Assembly (NCBI RefSeq): GCF_000271305.1
Contig: NZ_AKGD01000001.1
Location: 434,001 to 498,000, forward strand
Length of the DNA: 64,000 nt
Direction: 5' to 3'
From: Hydrocarboniphaga effusa AP103
Lineage (GTDB): Bacteria; Pseudomonadota; Gammaproteobacteria; Nevskiales; Nevskiaceae
The notes under the pieces are model-generated. The model did no database searches. It was given only the letters and a program-made list of their open reading frames with translations, and was not told where the DNA came from. Positions 16,701 through 25,208 of the stretch are shown one piece after another (position 1 is the stretch's first letter; each line of letters opens with the position of its first letter). The translations under genes and the position numbers were made by a program.

Positions 16701-18789
16701 CGTCCTGGCGCAGCTTGAACAGCAGGCCGGCGTACTGCAGCCGCAGGCCGACGTCGGGCGCCGACTGGCGCGACAGTGCCTGGCGGATGTAGTTGAGCGC
16801 GCGGCCGTCCTGGCCGACGTCGGCCAGCGCGGTCGCCATGGCGCCGAGTAGCTCCGGAGAATCCTGCGCATAGGGCTCGACCTGGGCGAGGATCGCGGCG
16901 GCGTCCTGCGGGCGGCCATAGCGAGCGAGCACGCTGGCGCGCGAGGTCTGGTAGCGCACCCACATGCGACGCTGCAGATCGGCCATCGCCTGCGTGCGCT
17001 TGTCGTACGGAATCTGCTCGAGCGTCTGCAGGCCTTCGAGCCAGTTGTCCTGCTCGGCGAGCAGCAGGGCCTTGATCTGCAGGGCTTCGGGCATCGCCTT
17101 GCCGCCCGTGAGCAGGCCGTCGATCAGCGTATTGGCCTCGCGCGTGCGCTTCTGGCGCTGGTAGATGCGCGACAGGTCGAGGCGCGTCCACGGGCTTTCG
17201 GGATCTTCGAGCAGGGCCTGCTTGAGCAGCTGCTCGGCCTGGGCATCGTCGTGCGCGTCGCTCGCGAGCTTGGCCTGATCGCGCAGGTACTGGCCCTTCA
17301 GCGAACCGAGGTTGCCGAGTTCGTCCTTCTGCGCCTGCGGCAGGCGTTCGGCCAGGTTCAGCGCCTCGCCGATGCGACCACGCTTGACGAGCACGCCGAC
17401 CAGGCCGCGCGTGGCGCTGACGTCGTTCGGGGTCTGCGCGAGGATTTCGCGATACAGCTGCTCGGCCTGTTCGACATCGCCGGCCTCGTTGAGGATGTCG
17501 GCGAGCGTGGCCTTGACCGAGGGTTCCTTGGCGGCGATCTGCGGATCGGACGCGATCGCCGACCGCAGCATCGCCACCGCCTGATCGGTGTTGCCGGCCT
17601 CGCGAGCCGCAGCCGCGCCGCGCACCTGCTCCCAGAAGCGGGCGCTCGACAGCGCTTCGGTCCAGCGGCTCGCGCGCTTGGGCGCCATCTGCGAAGCCTG
17701 CTGCAGGTACGAGCGCGCCTCGCCGTAGCGTTCCTGGCGCAAGCGCACGATGCCCAGACCGCCCATGGCGTCGTCGCTGTCCGGATACTGGGCGACCAGG
17801 CCCTCGAACAGCGAATTGGCCTCGGTCAGCTCGCCCTCGTTGAGCTTGTCGTAGGCCTGCTTGATCGCCTGGCCGCGCAATTCTTCGGCGGTCGGCTCGC
17901 GCGGTTCGACGCGTCCCGGATAGCCGCCCTGCCCCGGTCCGACGAAGCCCGATGAGGCCGCCGGTGCCTGAGCGGTGCGGTTGCTGCGCAGGGTTTCGAG
18001 CTTGGCCGCAACCTGGGCGTCCTGGTGATCGGCCAGATACGTCTGGTAGAGCTTTTCCTCACCCGGCTTGGCGCCGAGCCAGATCAGCGCCTGTCGCCAG
18101 GCCTGCTGGGCCGGAACCGCCACGCCCGATTCACCGCGCGAAAGCTCGGCGAGCCTGGCGATGCCTTCGCGGCGGGTTTCCTCGCGGTAGGTCAGGTGCT
18201 GGGCCAGCGCGAGCTGGTAGACCGGCTCGCCCGGGTTGGCGGCCGCGAGCCTGGCGATGCCTTGCCGGGCCGGCTCCCATCCATCCTTGGCGCCTGCGAG
18301 CGTCTGGTAGTACTCCAGGCCCAGGCGCCCCTCGGGAATCTGATTGCCGAAAGCCCGTTTGTAGTCAGCCACGGCGTCGTCGAACTTGCCCTGGCGGGCC
18401 AGCGTGCGCGGAGCTTCGAGCTTGCTCTGGTCGTAGGCACCGCTGCGGATCGCGTCCTCGATCTTGCGGATGTCCGGCGAATCGGGCTGCGTCTCGCGCA
18501 GACGGTCGAGATAGACCTGCGCGGCGGCCGCACGGTTGCTCTTGGCCTCGGCGAGCGCGAGGCCTGATAGCGCCGTCGGGCTGTTTGGACTCACGCGCAA
18601 CAACTTGAGCCAGGAATCCTTGGCCAGGTCATAGCGCCCTTTGTCTTCCCAGTACTTGGCCTGCACGGCCAGCTGGTCGATCGATGCCTGGGCCGCCACC
18701 ATGGTCGGCAAGGCCCACAGGGCCGTGGCGAAGAAAGCGGCGCGGACCGCTGCGGACGTGCTCACAATCCCACCCATAGGCTTTCCCAT
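13732..18789 (-). CDS. bcsC: Cellulose synthase outer-membrane subunit BcsC (TPR plus beta-barrel)
   Basis: Exports the glucan through periplasm and outer membrane. The protein is about 1685 residues, far longer than E. coli BcsC (about 1157). A signal peptide (AFFATALWALPTMVAAQA) is followed by TPR repeats to about residue 870 (for example YDLAKDSWLKLLRVSPNSP, HERAAELYRRALETDPNN), then a Pro/Gln/Ala-rich, apparently disordered region of roughly 420 residues, then the BcsC barrel domain from about 1290 (WASFGLGVRSRDGQSGL) to the end. The ATG at 18789 overlaps bcsZ by 28 nt; an ATG four codons later is possible. The long low-complexity linker is unusual. Confidence 0.93.
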   Translation of the reverse strand: MGKPMGGIVSTSAAVRAAFFATALWALPTMVAAQASIDQLAVQAKYWEDKGRYDLAKDSWLKLLRVSPNSPTALSGLALAEAKSNRAAAAQVYLDRLRETQPDSPDIRKIEDAIRSGAYDQSKLEAPRTLARQGKFDDAVADYKRAFGNQIPEGRLGLEYYQTLAGAKDGWEPARQGIARLAAANPGEPVYQLALAQHLTYREETRREGIARLAELSRGESGVAVPAQQAWRQALIWLGAKPGEEKLYQTYLADHQDAQVAAKLETLRSNRTAQAPAASSGFVGPGQGGYPGRVEPREPTAEELRGQAIKQAYDKLNEGELTEANSLFEGLVAQYPDSDDAMGGLGIVRLRQERYGEARSYLQQASQMAPKRASRWTEALSSARFWEQVRGAAAAREAGNTDQAVAMLRSAIASDPQIAAKEPSVKATLADILNEAGDVEQAEQLYREILAQTPNDVSATRGLVGVLVKRGRIGEALNLAERLPQAQKDELGNLGSLKGQYLRDQAKLASDAHDDAQAEQLLKQALLEDPESPWTRLDLSRIYQRQKRTREANTLIDGLLTGGKAMPEALQIKALLLAEQDNWLEGLQTLEQIPYDKRTQAMADLQRRMWVRYQTSRASVLARYGRPQDAAAILAQVEPYAQDSPELLGAMATALADVGQDGRALNYIRQALSRQSAPDVGLRLQYAGLLFKLRQDAEFEVVMEELVKYRDLTEQQSMDLANLRVAYRLRQADLVREEGNLARAYEYLDPLLKVNPNDPRLIMALARLYTDAKEHERAAELYRRALETDPNNLDAYKGAVGSALSLNQIDEAQALLDRAITLDPQNPRLYALAARAARARGEDGRALQLYQQALRLDQERGGDSEFGGDNRYTPQLYLLDPTTSPVNAPSYGGGYSKADRALAPAVVVPTEVAALAPAPKPIAARHDRQPPAPGPRAPANAGRLVAAAMGADHARPLPAAVTAPKKPSLPRQQGDYTLVVMPRWWKQGRLIKVSTESEARQTVQRSRYGDVVQVPGAPSAGSPAWVQTAPDRYSYTLQSPSGGAASVPNGAAQGSVPERSVRQVQPYPQQAPSSVPSYVPRQLAPSTQLSVPSRARPRESFRDEMLRNMDEINGVEQAPQYVAPQQAPVQSVPEYPRYSQTPATGPRYPGAAARAQQTQQLQAYPVQQAPVQTYVSPAPAPVYSAAPGVGATEQEYRQQGLRVLPGQTREVITTAPQPVYVQPAPVQPPLQIAPAPSPIYPSAQPLYGVSPSPPGPVDLRSDPVLSTPDFVLERRRMAANPPNEVLREIADINAKRTAWASFGLGVRSRDGQSGLDRLSDIETPIEFSVAGINAGRFRLRAVPVFLDAGSLSGQQVPLFGQAALATAIPDGYSRAQDESGIAVGAVYSIADFTADIGSSPLGFPVETLVGGLNWRPSLGAVSFKLDLSRRSVTDSLLSYAGAVDPLTGDTWGGVTKTGGRLDMAYDLGQYGVYANGSYHVLDGENVARNSVYEIGGGFYARALEKRDMRVTWGLNVTTFFYDKNLRRFTWGHGGYFSPQSYFAVAIPVEWSGGRGRFSYKLNAALGIQSFKEDGAAAFPNDSALQAALEQRIIDAIDESEDGTTTLVAGYSGQNSTGIGFNFGGAFEYLIAPNLAAGARFGVDNARDYEEAQALGYIRFYFSGQRSASRPPNSLLPYYDFGDPTL

Positions 18790-19898
18790 CTCACCGTCAC
18801 ACGCCCATCGGCTTCGAACCGAAAGCGTCGCGTGTGTGCTCCCTCACCAAACAGGGCCAGCACTTGATCGTAGTAATGCGCCGGCTGCCCCAGCAGCCCC
18901 GCGACGCGCTGTTCGCTGATTCTTTTTTTCTGTTTTTTCAGCGCCCTATCCTCGCCCAGTTGATCGAGGTAGGGCAATACGGCGGCGGCGAAACCGATCG
19001 GCTGGCCACCCCGGACCTCGGCGGTCTGCACATCGACGAATTCGGGTGCGTAGCCGAGCCCGTCGACCAGCCGGGCGTAATCGCTGACGCGCCGGACGGC
19101 GCCGGGGTCGGAGGCCGACGACAGTGCGGCCCACAGGTACACGCGGATCGCATCGTAGCTGCCGACATTGGCATTGCTGCTGTCTGGATAAACCTGGTTG
19201 TTCCCGTCGACGATGAACCAGTCGGGCGCCAGCCCCTTGCTCGTCGCTGCGGCCAGTACGCGTTCACAGTTGCCGCCCACCTCGCGCCACGGCCCCTGCG
19301 GATCGGCACGCGCGAGGGCCTCGAACTGGAAGCGCACGTAGTAGCTCGGGTTGAGCCTGAAGCGGCCGTTTTCAAGTTCGAAGCCGCGCGTAGCCGGCAA
19401 CAACAGCCGGCCCCAGCCGCCGACCGGCTTGATCTCCTGCTCCTTGACGAGCCCGAGAATCAGCCGTCCGGTCTCGGTGTAGCGCGCGTTGTTCCAGAGC
19501 CTTCCAGCCTCGAGCAGCGTGTAGGCGAGCCAGATGTCGGCATCGCTGGCCGAGTTGTCGTCGATGATGCCCCAGCTTCCGTCCGGCTTCTGGCCCCAGA
19601 GCCAGGCCGGAAGCCGCCTGGCGAAATCGCCGTCGGCCAGGTTGTCCTGCGTCCACAGCAGAATCTTCTCGAAGCGCGTCCGGTCGTTCGCCACGAGTGA
19701 GAAGAACAGCGAGTAAGCCTGCCCTTCCGAGGTGCTGCGAGCCCCGGCCGTGATGTCGACCACACGGCCGTCCGGCTGGATGAAATGGGCAGCGAAGCTT
19801 TCCCACTCACGCCAGGGACCGTAGCTGCGCCAGGCCCAGCCGGCGGCGACCGCCGCCAGCGCGAGCAGGACGCCCAGCGTGACCAGAAAGGCTTTCAC
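18762..19898 (-). CDS. bcsZ: Periplasmic endo-1,4-beta-glucanase, GH8
   Basis: Glycoside hydrolase family 8 enzyme that trims nascent cellulose in the periplasm. 378 residues, with an uncleaved-looking or cleavable N-terminal segment (FLVTLGVLLALAAVAAGWAW). The catalytic acid Glu is in ARSTSEGQAYSLFF and the Asp in DNSASDADIWLAYTLLEAG, as in BcsZ. Further GH8 hallmarks are RLNPSYYVRFQFEAL and NVGSYDAIRVYLW. It starts 18 nt after the bcsAB stop and its end overlaps bcsC, inside the bcs operon. Confidence 0.95.
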   Translation of the reverse strand: MKAFLVTLGVLLALAAVAAGWAWRSYGPWREWESFAAHFIQPDGRVVDITAGARSTSEGQAYSLFFSLVANDRTRFEKILLWTQDNLADGDFARRLPAWLWGQKPDGSWGIIDDNSASDADIWLAYTLLEAGRLWNNARYTETGRLILGLVKEQEIKPVGGWGRLLLPATRGFELENGRFRLNPSYYVRFQFEALARADPQGPWREVGGNCERVLAAATSKGLAPDWFIVDGNNQVYPDSSNANVGSYDAIRVYLWAALSSASDPGAVRRVSDYARLVDGLGYAPEFVDVQTAEVRGGQPIGFAAAVLPYLDQLGEDRALKKQKKRISEQRVAGLLGQPAHYYDQVLALFGEGAHTRRFRFEADGRVTVRWESLWVGL

Positions 19899-19916
19899 TC
19901 GAAGACGGCCTGGCCC

Positions 19917-22900
19917 TTAGTGACCGGGGTTCTTGCGCACCACGGCCATGCGACGCAGCGTGCGATAGAGCACCAGCGCCACGATCAGCGCCGCGAACAG
20001 CGCGATGAAGGCGAGCACCACCGGCTGCTGCGCGAACCACCAGCGCAGGGCCATGAACACCGGCAGCTTGCCGACCGTGTACTGGCTACCCATCTGGTAG
20101 TGATTGATCTCATCGCCGTTGAGCAGCACGAGGTCGTCGCGCAGGAACTGCGTCTTGCCCGGGTCGGTCAGCACGTTCGCGAGTTCGGCGAGACGATCGC
20201 CATCGCCCGCGGTGATCACCACTACCGTGCGACCCGAGGACATCGGCGACTCGAAGCTCATCATCACTGCGAGCGAGCGGCCGGCCTGCAGGATCACGCG
20301 GCCCGCGTGCTCGGTGGCCGCGTCGATGTCGCGATCTTCCCAGCGCGCGCGGATGCGCTCGACCGGGCCGACCACGCGCAGGCGCGTCACCCCGCCCGAG
20401 ACGGTGATCGGCATGTAATCGGCCCATTGTTCGAGCAACGGCTGGTTGGTGCCGCTGCCGATCACCAGGATGTCGAAGTCGCTGAACTGCGCGATGTCCG
20501 AAGCGCGGCCGAACTTGAATCGATACGCCGGCATGCCGGTGGCGTTGCCGATGCGGCCCATCACCGTCAGCAGGGCCTCGACATCCTTCGCCCCGACGCT
20601 GTCCGGCACGACGATCGCGGTCTGCGCGAGGTCCGAATACTTCGAGAACGGGAAGCCGCCGTTGGCGAACAGCGCCAGGTTCGGCAGATGCGTGTAGTGC
20701 GGGTAGGCCGACACGTCGATGGTCGAATCCTGATCGATCGAGCCGCGCAGGTTGTCGAGCACCACATCGCGGCAAGGGCCTTCCTTCTTGCGCTCGAAGT
20801 AGTACTGCAACATCAGGGTGTTCTCGGCGCCGAACTTGTACTCGGGCACGTAGACGGTGGAGCTGTTGACCGAATCGGTCTGCGCGGCGAACGGCAGGTT
20901 GATGCGATCGGCGGCGGCCTGATCCTCGCCGGTGGCCTGCAGCGGCACGGCCGAGACGAACTCGCCGTTGCTGTTCACGTTGAGCGTGGACTTGGTGCCG
21001 ATGGTCGGCGTGTAGCGGTACTTGAGGTGCAGCTTCATGCCGTCGCCGCGCCAGGTGAAGAGGTCCGGCGGCAGGCGGAACGGAATGCGAATGGCCTCCG
21101 GATACTGGCCGCTGGCCTCCAGCGCATAGGGCTCGACGATCTCGCCGACCTGCACCGGACGATCGGTCGGCAGCCAGCGCGGCGCGTCATAGGCCTTGCG
21201 CTCTTCCGGCTCGGTGAACTCGCGTACCGAAACCGATTCGCCGACCAGCGCCTGCGAGCCGAGCGTCAGCGCACGCGCCGCCGCATTGAGCGAACCGCCG
21301 TCGCTGCCGGTGACCGTCAGCAGCTTGCCGCCGCGAGCGCGCGGATTGTCGACCACACTGATCTTGCCGCCGCTGCCGCCACCCGGAATCGCCACGCCTT
21401 CGGGCAACACGCCGTTGCTGGAGATCACCACCGCGTGGCCCTGCGGCGGCAGCTGGTTGATGTAGACCGGGAAGCTGGCCGAGCGATAGGTGGCGATCGA
21501 GCCGAACCACGACGCGACGACCGAAGCGGCCTCGAGCTCCTGCGGCCCCGGAGGCGCGGTGAACACGAACGGCAGCGTCAGGCGGCGCGAATCGCGCGGA
21601 TCGAAGAACGGCTGCGGCAGCATCTTGAGATCGTTCGGCAGCGCCAGCGGTTGCACTTCGAGCTCGAGCGAGGAGGTGTTGCTGACGATGGTCCAGAGGC
21701 TCGAATCGACCGGGTTCTGGCAATCCATCGTGTACGACATGATGGCCTGCAGGCCGATCTGGTTGTACTGCACGAACAGTCGCGGATCGACGTCGATCTC
21801 GCGCTCGGCGCCGCCGGCGGTCTCTTCCGAAACGCGGATCGTGCCGACGAGCTCGTTGTTCACGAGCACGTTGAGATGCGAAATGTTGAACAGCAGCGCC
21901 GGCGAATGCGCGAAGCGGATGCGCAGCTTGGCCTTGGTGATGAGTTCGTCGTCGCGGACCGACAGCGGAATCGCGTATTCGCCCTGCACGCCGCGCAGGC
22001 GGATCGGGCGCTGCATGCCCATGTCGCGGAAAGTCAGGCGACGCGAATTCGGGGCCGAGCTCACCGCCTCGGTCGCCGGGCCACTGACCGGCATCGCGCC
22101 GGAAGGCAGGTTGACCGACGAGAAGCCAGCGGTGGTGCCGTCCTGTGCCGATGCTTTCGGGCTGATCGCGGCCAGGCTCACCATCACCGCGAGCGCAATG
22201 CCTGCCGCGGTCGTTTTGCCCGTCTTGATCCCGCGCATGACTTTTTCCATGGACTTTTTCATTTCTTTGATTGCGGACTCGAATATCACTTGCGTCATTC
22301 TCAAGGTGCCGGCGAGGCCGAGCCTGAGCACCTGCAGGAACGATTTCTTCATGTCGTCGTTCGGGCGATTCTCGGCCCAGCGCACCCAGGCATCCGCGCG
22401 CCCGAAAATGGCGTAGATGAGCTGGCTTTCCTGGCGCAGATCCATCGGCTCGAACTGCATGGCCAGGATATCGCCCGTGGAGCGCGTCACCTTGCCGTCA
22501 ATCCACACTACGCGGTATTCCGGAGCGAGCGCGATCTGCACCAGCGTGCCGACCGGCAGATCGAGCTTCTGCGAAAGTTTCACCGCAACGCCGCCTTCGG
22601 AAAGATCGCTCGTCACCGCCTGGACCTCGGTGCCGTCCGCGGCCCGCACCACCGCCGCGAGTTCGGCCTCCACGCGAATCGCCGAGCGGATCTGGCGCGA
22701 TTCCCAGGCCACCGACAGCGCGGCGCCCGCGATCAGGATGTTGTACGCGGTCCAGAACAGGTTGAGCACCACGGTGTCGAGCTCGTGGGTGTTCCAGTAC
22801 AGCATTCGGCCGATGCCCACGATCACGCCGACCACGTTGGCCATCAGGATCATCACGTAGGGCTTGGCGATGTCGCGATCGAAATACTCGTTCTGCACCA

Positions 22901-24410
22901 GGCCGCCCTTGGCGGTCACGTTGAACGTACCGAGCTTGGGGTTGATCAGTGCGAGCAGCGTCGGCATCAAAATGTAAGTCGCCAGCACCGTCTCGTAGAC
23001 CTCGGCCCAGAACGAATGCCGGAACGGCCCCTGCAGGCGCGAATTGGTGAGGTTGGCGTGCATGATGTGCGGCGCCGCGTACGCCAGGATCAGCAAGGCG
23101 CCCGCTTGAATGATGTGCGCTTCGAAGAACAGATACGACAGCGGCGCGGTCAGGAACACGATGCGCGGCAGGCCGTAGAAGAAGTGCAGCATCGCGTTGG
23201 TGTAGCAGAGCCGCTGTCCCCAGTTGAGCCCCTTGGCGAGCAGCGGGTTGTCGACGCGGAAGATCTGCGCCATTCCGCGCGCCCAGCGGATACGCTGGCC
23301 GACGTGCGCCGACAGCGATTCGGTGGCCAGGCCGGCCGCCTGCGCGAGGTTGATGTAGGCCGTGTTCCAGCCCAGGCGATGCATCTTGAGCGCGGTGTGC
23401 GCGTCTTCGGTCACGGTTTCGACTGCGATGCCGCCGACTTCCTGCAGCGCGGTCCGGCGCAGCACCGCGCACGATCCGCAGAAGAAGGTCGCGTTCCAGA
23501 AATCGTTGCCGTCCTGCAACAAGCCGTAGAACAGCTCGCCTTCGTTCGGAACCTTGCGGAAGGTACCGAGGTTGCGCTCGAACGGATCAGGCGAGAAGAA
23601 GTGGTGAGGCGTCTGCAGCATGCCCAGGCGCTGGTCGCGCAGGAACCATCCGAGCGTGATCTGCAGGAAAGAGCGTGTCGGCACATGATCGCAATCGAAG
23701 ATCGCGATGTATTCGCCGGCGGTCTTCTCCATGGCGCGGTTGAGATTGCCGGCCTTGGCGTGCTTGGAATCGTTGCGTGTGATATGGGTCGCGCCCACGG
23801 CGGCGCAGAAATCGCGAAACTCCTGCCGACGACCGTCGTCGAGCACGTAAACGCGGAAGCGATCCTTGGGCCAGTCCATCGCCAGCGCCGCGAGCACGGT
23901 CGGGCGTACGACCTTGAGCGGCTCGTTGTAGGTCGGAATGTAGATGTCGACCGTCGGCCACTCGGCCAGCGCCATCGGAATCGGCGCGGGCTTGCGTTGC
24001 AGCGGCCACAACACCTGGAAATAACCGAGCACCAGCACCGTGTATGCGTAGAGCTCGGCCAGGATCAGGCCGATCGCGAAGGCATTGTCGACGAGCGAGT
24101 GGGTCTTGAATCCGACCGACTCGGTGATGCGCCAGTACATGTAGCGCGTGCTCACGAGCACCGAGATCGCCATCAGCACGAGCGAGACCAGTCGCCCTTC
24201 GATGCGGTTGAGCCAGGTCGCGGCGAGGAACATCGAGATCGCGAACAGTGCCTGCCACTGCAGCGGCAACGGCACCACGATCACGACGTAGATCGGAATC
24301 AGACAGACCAGCAGGGCCACCGTAAGCGCCCATGGATGGTCCCACAGCGGGCGCTCGACGAAGCGCTCGATCAGACGGTCGATGTCGCGATTGGCAAAGC
24401 CGAATGCCAT
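19917..24410 (-). CDS. bcsAB: Fused cellulose synthase BcsA-BcsB
   Basis: One uninterrupted 1497-residue frame carries both the c-di-GMP-dependent glucosyltransferase and its periplasmic partner. BcsA part: membrane helices, GT2 domain with LDDG near 160, DxD in FDCDHVP near 237, TED in VTEDAHTALK near 333 and QRIRWARG near 373, then a PilZ domain near 573-680 with RQIRSAIRVEAE and DLSEGGVAV. A hydrophobic segment near 728-757 ending ASAQ resembles a signal/cleavage site; the BcsB carbohydrate-binding region follows, with a C-terminal helix near 1460-1483. The ATG at 24410 is 2 nt from the bcsQ stop; the longer frame is shadow. The layout equals AcsAB of Komagataeibacter. Confidence 0.96.
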   Translation of the reverse strand: MAFGFANRDIDRLIERFVERPLWDHPWALTVALLVCLIPIYVVIVVPLPLQWQALFAISMFLAATWLNRIEGRLVSLVLMAISVLVSTRYMYWRITESVGFKTHSLVDNAFAIGLILAELYAYTVLVLGYFQVLWPLQRKPAPIPMALAEWPTVDIYIPTYNEPLKVVRPTVLAALAMDWPKDRFRVYVLDDGRRQEFRDFCAAVGATHITRNDSKHAKAGNLNRAMEKTAGEYIAIFDCDHVPTRSFLQITLGWFLRDQRLGMLQTPHHFFSPDPFERNLGTFRKVPNEGELFYGLLQDGNDFWNATFFCGSCAVLRRTALQEVGGIAVETVTEDAHTALKMHRLGWNTAYINLAQAAGLATESLSAHVGQRIRWARGMAQIFRVDNPLLAKGLNWGQRLCYTNAMLHFFYGLPRIVFLTAPLSYLFFEAHIIQAGALLILAYAAPHIMHANLTNSRLQGPFRHSFWAEVYETVLATYILMPTLLALINPKLGTFNVTAKGGLVQNEYFDRDIAKPYVMILMANVVGVIVGIGRMLYWNTHELDTVVLNLFWTAYNILIAGAALSVAWESRQIRSAIRVEAELAAVVRAADGTEVQAVTSDLSEGGVAVKLSQKLDLPVGTLVQIALAPEYRVVWIDGKVTRSTGDILAMQFEPMDLRQESQLIYAIFGRADAWVRWAENRPNDDMKKSFLQVLRLGLAGTLRMTQVIFESAIKEMKKSMEKVMRGIKTGKTTAAGIALAVMVSLAAISPKASAQDGTTAGFSSVNLPSGAMPVSGPATEAVSSAPNSRRLTFRDMGMQRPIRLRGVQGEYAIPLSVRDDELITKAKLRIRFAHSPALLFNISHLNVLVNNELVGTIRVSEETAGGAEREIDVDPRLFVQYNQIGLQAIMSYTMDCQNPVDSSLWTIVSNTSSLELEVQPLALPNDLKMLPQPFFDPRDSRRLTLPFVFTAPPGPQELEAASVVASWFGSIATYRSASFPVYINQLPPQGHAVVISSNGVLPEGVAIPGGGSGGKISVVDNPRARGGKLLTVTGSDGGSLNAAARALTLGSQALVGESVSVREFTEPEERKAYDAPRWLPTDRPVQVGEIVEPYALEASGQYPEAIRIPFRLPPDLFTWRGDGMKLHLKYRYTPTIGTKSTLNVNSNGEFVSAVPLQATGEDQAAADRINLPFAAQTDSVNSSTVYVPEYKFGAENTLMLQYYFERKKEGPCRDVVLDNLRGSIDQDSTIDVSAYPHYTHLPNLALFANGGFPFSKYSDLAQTAIVVPDSVGAKDVEALLTVMGRIGNATGMPAYRFKFGRASDIAQFSDFDILVIGSGTNQPLLEQWADYMPITVSGGVTRLRVVGPVERIRARWEDRDIDAATEHAGRVILQAGRSLAVMMSFESPMSSGRTVVVITAGDGDRLAELANVLTDPGKTQFLRDDLVLLNGDEINHYQMGSQYTVGKLPVFMALRWWFAQQPVVLAFIALFAALIVALVLYRTLRRMAVVRKNPGH

Positions 24411-24412
24411 GT

Positions 24413-25189
24413 TCAGACCTTTTCGGAGAGCCAGCCGGCAACGGCGGAGAAATCGCGCGTCGCCACCGAGTCGGGGGCGTAGCGCGAAACCGGCAGCTGC
24501 GAAGCCAGCGCCTCTTCGATCGCCGCGTCGAAATGCAGCTTGTGCGGTGCCATGCGAGGACCGAGCTCGCGGTTCATCGCATTGAGCACGTCGCGGCACA
24601 GCGCGCGCGCGTTGTTCATGCGATTGACCAGGTAATAGCCCCCAAGAAACTCCGGCCGAGGACGGCTGTAGTCATCCAGCCAGCGTTCCATGCTCGCGAT
24701 GGTGACGAAGGACGCCGCATCCGGCAACAGCACCAGCAGGGCGAAGCGTGCCGCCGTCAGCGCCTGCTGCAGGTAGACCGAGCCACCCGGTGGCGTATCG
24801 AGCAGCACCAGCGAGCCCGCAGGCAGCGGAAGCTCGGCCAGCGCACGCGAAAGCCAGGTCGGATCGCCGTCGAGCATGCGCTCGAAATCCCGGCGGTCGG
24901 ACTCCGCGAGCGTCCCGTAAGGCAATACCGTGAGCCCCTGCGGGCTGTCGAAACAGGCCTGTGCGAGCGGCAGGCCCTGCAGGGCCTGGACCGCGATACC
25001 ACGCGATTCGTCGAGCGACATCTGCAGATGCAGCCTCAAAGCGTTCTGCGGATCGAGGTCGACCACCGTCACCGGACGGCCACCATCCAGCAGCGCCGTC
25101 GCGAGGTTGGCCACCACGGTCGTCTTGCCGACCCCACCCTTCGGAGAAACGACCGCGACCACCGTCGCAGCTGCTGTCGCGGCCGTCAT
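24413..25189 (-). CDS. bcsQ: Cellulose-associated ParA-like ATPase BcsQ
   Basis: A 258-residue MinD/ParA-type ATPase of cellulose operons (YhjQ). Walker A is VVSPKGGVGKTTVVANLATA at about residues 13-32, the DLDPQNALRLHL switch follows, and VLLDTPPGGSVYLQQAL is the Walker B region. BcsQ is known to be needed for cellulose synthesis and polar placement of the synthase in some bacteria. It sits directly upstream of bcsAB with a 2-nt gap and 19 nt after the bcsP-like gene. Confidence 0.9.
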   Translation of the reverse strand: MTAATAAATVVAVVSPKGGVGKTTVVANLATALLDGGRPVTVVDLDPQNALRLHLQMSLDESRGIAVQALQGLPLAQACFDSPQGLTVLPYGTLAESDRRDFERMLDGDPTWLSRALAELPLPAGSLVLLDTPPGGSVYLQQALTAARFALLVLLPDAASFVTIASMERWLDDYSRPRPEFLGGYYLVNRMNNARALCRDVLNAMNRELGPRMAPHKLHFDAAIEEALASQLPVSRYAPDSVATRDFSAVAGWLSEKV

Positions 25190-25208
25190 GGCTGGCGCCT
25201 GGCGAGCA

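Noticed and set aside
19785..24482. 1565-codon open frame on the plus strand
   Set aside because: Antisense to bcsAB; Arg/His/Ala-rich composition without domains. An artefact of high GC.
24408..24599. 63-residue N-terminal extension of BcsAB
   Set aside because: Lies inside bcsQ in another frame and is Arg-rich; the ATG at 24410 gives the normal BcsA start.
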